From positions 620,001-684,000 of the forward strand of contig NZ_CP061170.1 in the NCBI RefSeq assembly GCF_011751745.2: a stretch of DNA of 64,000 nucleotides. The letters are read 5' to 3'. The notes under the pieces are model-generated. The model ran no database searches. It was given only the letters and a program-made list of their open reading frames with translations, and had not been told where the DNA came from. Source of the DNA: Paramicrobacterium fandaimingii. Lineage in GTDB: Bacteria; Actinomycetota; Actinomycetes; Actinomycetales; Microbacteriaceae. Positions 61,343 to 64,000 of the stretch are shown here, piece by piece. The stretch's first letter is position 1. Each line of letters starts with the position of its first letter. A program made the translations under genes and the position numbers.

Positions 61343-62359
61343 ATGACCAACGAATCGACGCACCCGGTCACGCTGTTCACCGGGCAATGGGCAGACATGC
61401 CGTTCGAGGAGGTGGCGTGGCACGCAGCCGAGTGGGGCTACGACGGGCTTGAGATCGCGGCATCCGGTGACCACCTTGACCTCGAGCGCGCCGATCAGGA
61501 CGACGCGTACCTCAAGAGCCGCCTCGAGATTCTCGATCGCCACGGGCTCACCGTTCACGCGATCTCGAACCATCTCACGGGGCAGGCCGTGTGCGACGAC
61601 CCGATCGACTTTCGCCACAAGGCGATTGTGCGGCCGTCAACGTGGGGAGATGGCGACCCCGAGGGCGTGCGGCAACGCGCAGCCGAAGACATGAAGCGGT
61701 CGGCCCGCGTCGCCCGAAAGCTCGGCGTGAACGTGGTCGTCGGATTCACCGGATCGAAGATCTGGCCGTACGTTGCGCAGTTTCCTCCCGTTCCCGCAAG
61801 CGTCATCGACGAGGGGTACGAAGATTTCGCTGCGCGGTGGAACCCGATTCTCGACGTGTTCGACGCCGAGGGTGTGAAATTCGCCCATGAGGTGCACCCG
61901 TCAGAGATTGCGTACGACTACTGGACGAGCGTGCGCACCCTCGAGGCGATTGATCACCGCGAGGCGTTCGGCTTCAACTGGGACCCGAGCCACATGATGT
62001 GGCAGCAGATCGACCCCGTTGGATTCATCTGGGAGTTTCGCGACCGCATCTACCACGTGGACTGCAAAGACACGCGCATGCGCCCGGTGCAGGGCCGCGC
62101 GGGTGTGCTCGGGTCACACCTGCCGTGGGGCGATCCGCGTCGCGGCTGGGACTTCGTGTCGACGGGACACGGCGATGTGCCGTGGGAAGATGCCTTCCGT
62201 GCACTGACAGCGATCGGCTACGACGGCCCCATCTCGATCGAGTGGGAGGATGCCGGTATGGACCGGCTGCACGGCGCGAAGGAAGCCGTTGGGTACATTC
62301 GTTCTCTGCTGTGGAAGCAGCCCGAGACGTCGTTCGACGCGGCGTTCAGCAACCAGTAG
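61343..62359 (+). CDS. Sugar phosphate isomerase/epimerase (TIM barrel)
   Basis: This 338-residue AP2Ec-type barrel is longer than its neighbour at 58290. Visible parts are VAWHAAEWGYDGLEIAASGD, FAHEVHPSEIAYDY, FGFNWDPSHMMWQQIDPVGF, IYHVDCKDTR and GYDGPISIEWEDAGMDR, which provide metal-binding Glu/Asp/His residues. ATG 61343 follows AGGAGAC. It ends the carbohydrate operon and is followed by a hairpin. Confidence 0.88.
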   Translation: MTNESTHPVTLFTGQWADMPFEEVAWHAAEWGYDGLEIAASGDHLDLERADQDDAYLKSRLEILDRHGLTVHAISNHLTGQAVCDDPIDFRHKAIVRPSTWGDGDPEGVRQRAAEDMKRSARVARKLGVNVVVGFTGSKIWPYVAQFPPVPASVIDEGYEDFAARWNPILDVFDAEGVKFAHEVHPSEIAYDYWTSVRTLEAIDHREAFGFNWDPSHMMWQQIDPVGFIWEFRDRIYHVDCKDTRMRPVQGRAGVLGSHLPWGDPRRGWDFVSTGHGDVPWEDAFRALTAIGYDGPISIEWEDAGMDRLHGAKEAVGYIRSLLWKQPETSFDAAFSNQ

Positions 62360-62376
62360 CCTCTCTCGCGCGTGAC

Positions 62377-62400
62377 GGTAGGCCCCGTTCGGGGTCTACC
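62377..62400 (+). terminator. Hairpin terminator of the carbohydrate operon
   Basis: GGTAGGCCCC (62377-62386) pairs with GGGGTCTACC (62391-62400), allowing one G-T pair, with a 4-base loop, 18 bases after the stop. No T-run follows. Confidence 0.55.
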
Positions 62401-62431
62401 GCGCGTGCAGCCGCCACCATAGCCTTGGCGC

Positions 62432-63370
62432 ATGCGTGCGCGCGAAGGAGCCGTCCGCGCGGCGATAGCACTCACCCTTATGGCTGCGCTCGGCTTCGAG
62501 TTCGTGCGCACGGCACATCTGCTGGGTGTGAGTCCCCTCGATCACCTCGTCGACTACACAAGCTACTTCACGACAATGTCGAACAGCCTGGCCGCGGTGA
62601 CGTTCGGCATCGGAAGCGTCATTGCTGTGCGCTCCGACAGCGATCCTGAATGGTACGGGCAGCTTGTGATCGCGGCAGTCGCGTACACAATGACCACCTG
62701 CACCGTTTACAACATCTCGCTGCGCGCGGTCTCGACAGCTCCAGACAGCTGGGCAAACGAGGTTCTCCACGTTGTCGGACCGTTGAGCATCGCTCTCGCG
62801 TGGGTCGTGGGGCAGCACCGACGCGTGGTGCCCTGGCGCAGCATCCGGAATATCATGGGCGTTCCTGTCGCCTGGCTCGGCTACACGATGCTGCGCGGCG
62901 AGGCAGTCGGGTGGTATCCGTACGACTTTCTCGACCCTGCTCAGAGTGGAGGGCTGGTCTCTGTGGCCGGCTGTGTGAGCGTGGCGACCGCTCTGATCAT
63001 CGCGTTCGCCCTGTCGGCAATCGCCGCCTCACGCATGCGTGCCTCACGCAGCGTCACTGTGCATCGCAAGGGCGGTGAGAAGCTGATCGGTACGCGGTGC
63101 GCCTTGAGCGCGGAACACCTCGCGACCGCTGGGCGAGTGAATCAGCAGCGTCGGCGTCGCGTCGATGCCGTCGGCCTCAGCTTGCGCTTCGTTCGCAACG
63201 ACATCCCTCTCGGTCGCGGTCACCCACGGAACGAGGCTCTGAACATCGGCCACGGCCCGCCGAGCCGCCGCGCAGGGCGCACAAAACGCAGAGGTATACA
63301 GCACGATCTCCATGCTGGCCTCAACGTTCGCCGCGGTGCTCGTGTTCCCGTTCGGCCATTGTCTCGTTGA
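62432..63370 (+). CDS. Pr6Pr (FAR-17a-like) family membrane protein
   Basis: About 205 N-terminal residues form six membrane helices with the Pr6Pr pattern (LVDYTSYFTTMSNSLAAVTF, WANEVLHVVGPLSIALAWVV, AWLGYTMLRGEAVGWYPYDF). The remaining 105 residues are arginine-rich and non-homologous, and the frame there lies antisense to the thioredoxin-like gene. The original stop may therefore have been lost near 63040. Function of the family is not defined. Confidence 0.7.
   Translation: MRAREGAVRAAIALTLMAALGFEFVRTAHLLGVSPLDHLVDYTSYFTTMSNSLAAVTFGIGSVIAVRSDSDPEWYGQLVIAAVAYTMTTCTVYNISLRAVSTAPDSWANEVLHVVGPLSIALAWVVGQHRRVVPWRSIRNIMGVPVAWLGYTMLRGEAVGWYPYDFLDPAQSGGLVSVAGCVSVATALIIAFALSAIAASRMRASRSVTVHRKGGEKLIGTRCALSAEHLATAGRVNQQRRRRVDAVGLSLRFVRNDIPLGRGHPRNEALNIGHGPPSRRAGRTKRRGIQHDLHAGLNVRRGARVPVRPLSR
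63044..63313 (-). CDS. Thioredoxin/glutaredoxin-like protein
   Basis: This 89-residue protein begins MEIVLYTSAFCAPCAAARRA with a CAPC redox site and contains the cis-Pro in IDATPTLLI. It is a minimal thioredoxin fold, probably a disulfide reductase. ATG 63313 is preferred; the frame is open upstream into marR. It lies 7 bases after the MarR gene stop and is co-transcribed with it, suggesting a redox or stress link. It overlaps the Pr6Pr frame on the other strand. Confidence 0.8.
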   Translation of the reverse strand: MEIVLYTSAFCAPCAAARRAVADVQSLVPWVTATERDVVANEAQAEADGIDATPTLLIHSPSGREVFRAQGAPRTDQLLTALAMHSDAA

Positions 63371-63812
63371 GCTTTCCCAAAAGATCGCGCAGACGCCGGA
63401 TCTCGTCGATCTCCCAGAGAGACAGGCGCGCTCGCAACACCGACCGATTGTCTTCCGCAACGGAGTCGAGCGCGACGTGTGCTTTCTCCGTGAGACGCAC
63501 GAGTTGAGCTCGTCTGTCTGCGGGATCGGGGACGCGGGTGATGAGCTCGAGATCTTCGAGCTGTCGCACAACGCGGCTGACGGCACCCTTGTCCGAAAGG
63601 AGCCTCTCGGCGAGCACCCCCTGCTGCAGGGTTTCGTCACGGTTCAACTCACGGAGAATCTTGAAGCCGAAGACCGTCAGCTCAGGATGCACCGTCTCTG
63701 CGCGCCGAATCATCACACGACGTATCTGCGTGTACATCGTGCCGAACGCCTGCTCGACGTCGCCGATCGCGGCGTCGTGGTCGGATTCCGTGCTCTCGTG
63801 CTTGTCCGCCAT
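63321..63812 (-). CDS. MarR family transcriptional regulator
   Basis: This 163-residue winged-HTH regulator has LTVFGFKILRELNRDETLQQ, GVLAERLLSDKGAVSRVVRQ and the wing ITRVPDPADRRAQLVRLTEK. ATG 63812 follows AGGATG; an in-frame ATG at 63848 has a poor site and would overlap the upstream gene by 26 bases. It is probably a repressor of the upstream transporter-like gene and the thioredoxin gene in the same transcript. Confidence 0.87.
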   Translation of the reverse strand: MADKHESTESDHDAAIGDVEQAFGTMYTQIRRVMIRRAETVHPELTVFGFKILRELNRDETLQQGVLAERLLSDKGAVSRVVRQLEDLELITRVPDPADRRAQLVRLTEKAHVALDSVAEDNRSVLRARLSLWEIDEIRRLRDLLGKLNETMAEREHEHRGER

Positions 63813-63822
63813 GGCCAACATC

Positions 63823-64000
63823 CTAGCGATGGTCCTTTCGGTCTCCATCCTCAGGGTTCACGATCTCAAGCTGCCCGGTGCGCGGCTCGGCGGCGACAGC
63901 GGCCTCGGCAAGCTGAGCGATCTCTTCGCCTGCTTCGTCTGTCGGAGTCTCGGCCAGACGCTCGTGGTTCGTCTTGTCGTTGAGTGGCAGGTTGGGCAGG
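63823..64000 (-). CDS. 3' end of an unidentified gene, possibly an MFS exporter (partial)
   Basis: The minus-strand frame entering at the window edge reads LPNLPLNDKTNHERLAETPT and ends LEIVNPEDGDRKDHR before TAG at 63823-63825. It is a soluble, acidic tail without domain features. MFS exporters often precede MarR genes and have such tails, but this is only a guess. The MarR start lies 10 bases further on. Confidence 0.45.
   Translation of the reverse strand, partial: LPNLPLNDKTNHERLAETPTDEAGEEIAQLAEAAVAAEPRTGQLEIVNPEDGDRKDHR

Overview
The window looks like a chromosomal segment of a high-GC Gram-positive actinobacterium, most likely a Microbacteriaceae member. Support comes from the high GC, frequent GTG starts, the order tRNA-Trp–secE–nusG–rplK–rplA, the (R)-hydratase pair followed by murB, and a meso-diaminopimelate dehydrogenase. 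The assignment rests on gene content and base use only.

0–11 kb: an inositol-phosphatase-family gene, an anchored M23 peptidase, then a maltodextrin locus. An alpha-glucosidase (minus strand) diverges from malE-, malF- and malG-like ABC genes and an intracellular maltogenic-amylase-type GH13 enzyme, with LacI-type operator sequences between them. A small nucleotidyltransferase is translationally coupled to the amylase.

11–12.5 kb: a tRNA-Thr/tRNA-Met pair. About 1.1 kb further on lies a second copy of the locus in which the 5' end of tRNA-Thr is joined to the body of tRNA-Met, giving a chimeric and probably dead tRNA. A DUF433/DUF5615 toxin-antitoxin-like pair and a metallophosphoesterase remnant sit between the copies.

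12.5–32.6 kb: ordinary chromosome. It holds a LysR/YeiH pair, a frameshifted hydrolase, an APH-like kinase, YceI, an NnrS-like protein followed by a membrane-fused copper nitrite reductase, SGNH and alpha/beta hydrolases, a TauE-type exporter, ogt–alkA alkylation repair, the hydratase pair with murB, an aminotransferase, a 36-residue peptide gene with its own terminator, an orphan siderophore-type ABC ATPase and a CPBP protease.

32.7–48.8 kb: the accessory region, visibly lower in GC between about 32.7 and 40.4 kb and full of insertion sequences (two IS30, one IS256 split by an IS30, and IS982, IS21 and ISNCY-type remnants). It carries an NAD-dependent epimerase, a taurine/sulfonate/nitrate-type ABC transporter (lipoprotein, ATPase, permease), a tandem NTF2-like protein, a LacI regulator, a HisD-family dehydrogenase of the sulfopropanediol-dehydrogenase (HpsN) type, a PF04199 cyclase-family hydrolase and an SDR dehydrogenase. 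Three copies of one promoter, with a -35 box followed by the palindrome CATACGTATG, precede the epimerase, the transporter operon and the hisD-like operon. I infer one LacI-controlled regulon for uptake and oxidation of an unidentified small acid or sulfonate. This is the best candidate for an undescribed system.

48.8–64 kb: tRNA-Trp, secE–nusG, rplK–rplA, an acetyltransferase, a quinone-oxidoreductase-like enzyme, a YqaJ nuclease and DAP dehydrogenase. Next comes a divergent carbohydrate cluster (ThuA, three Gfo/Idh/MocA oxidoreductases, two TIM-barrel isomerases, a ROK regulator) that fits a 3-keto-glycoside catabolic pathway. The window ends with a Pr6Pr membrane protein overlapping a thioredoxin-like gene on the other strand, a MarR regulator, and the 3' end of a further gene running off the edge.
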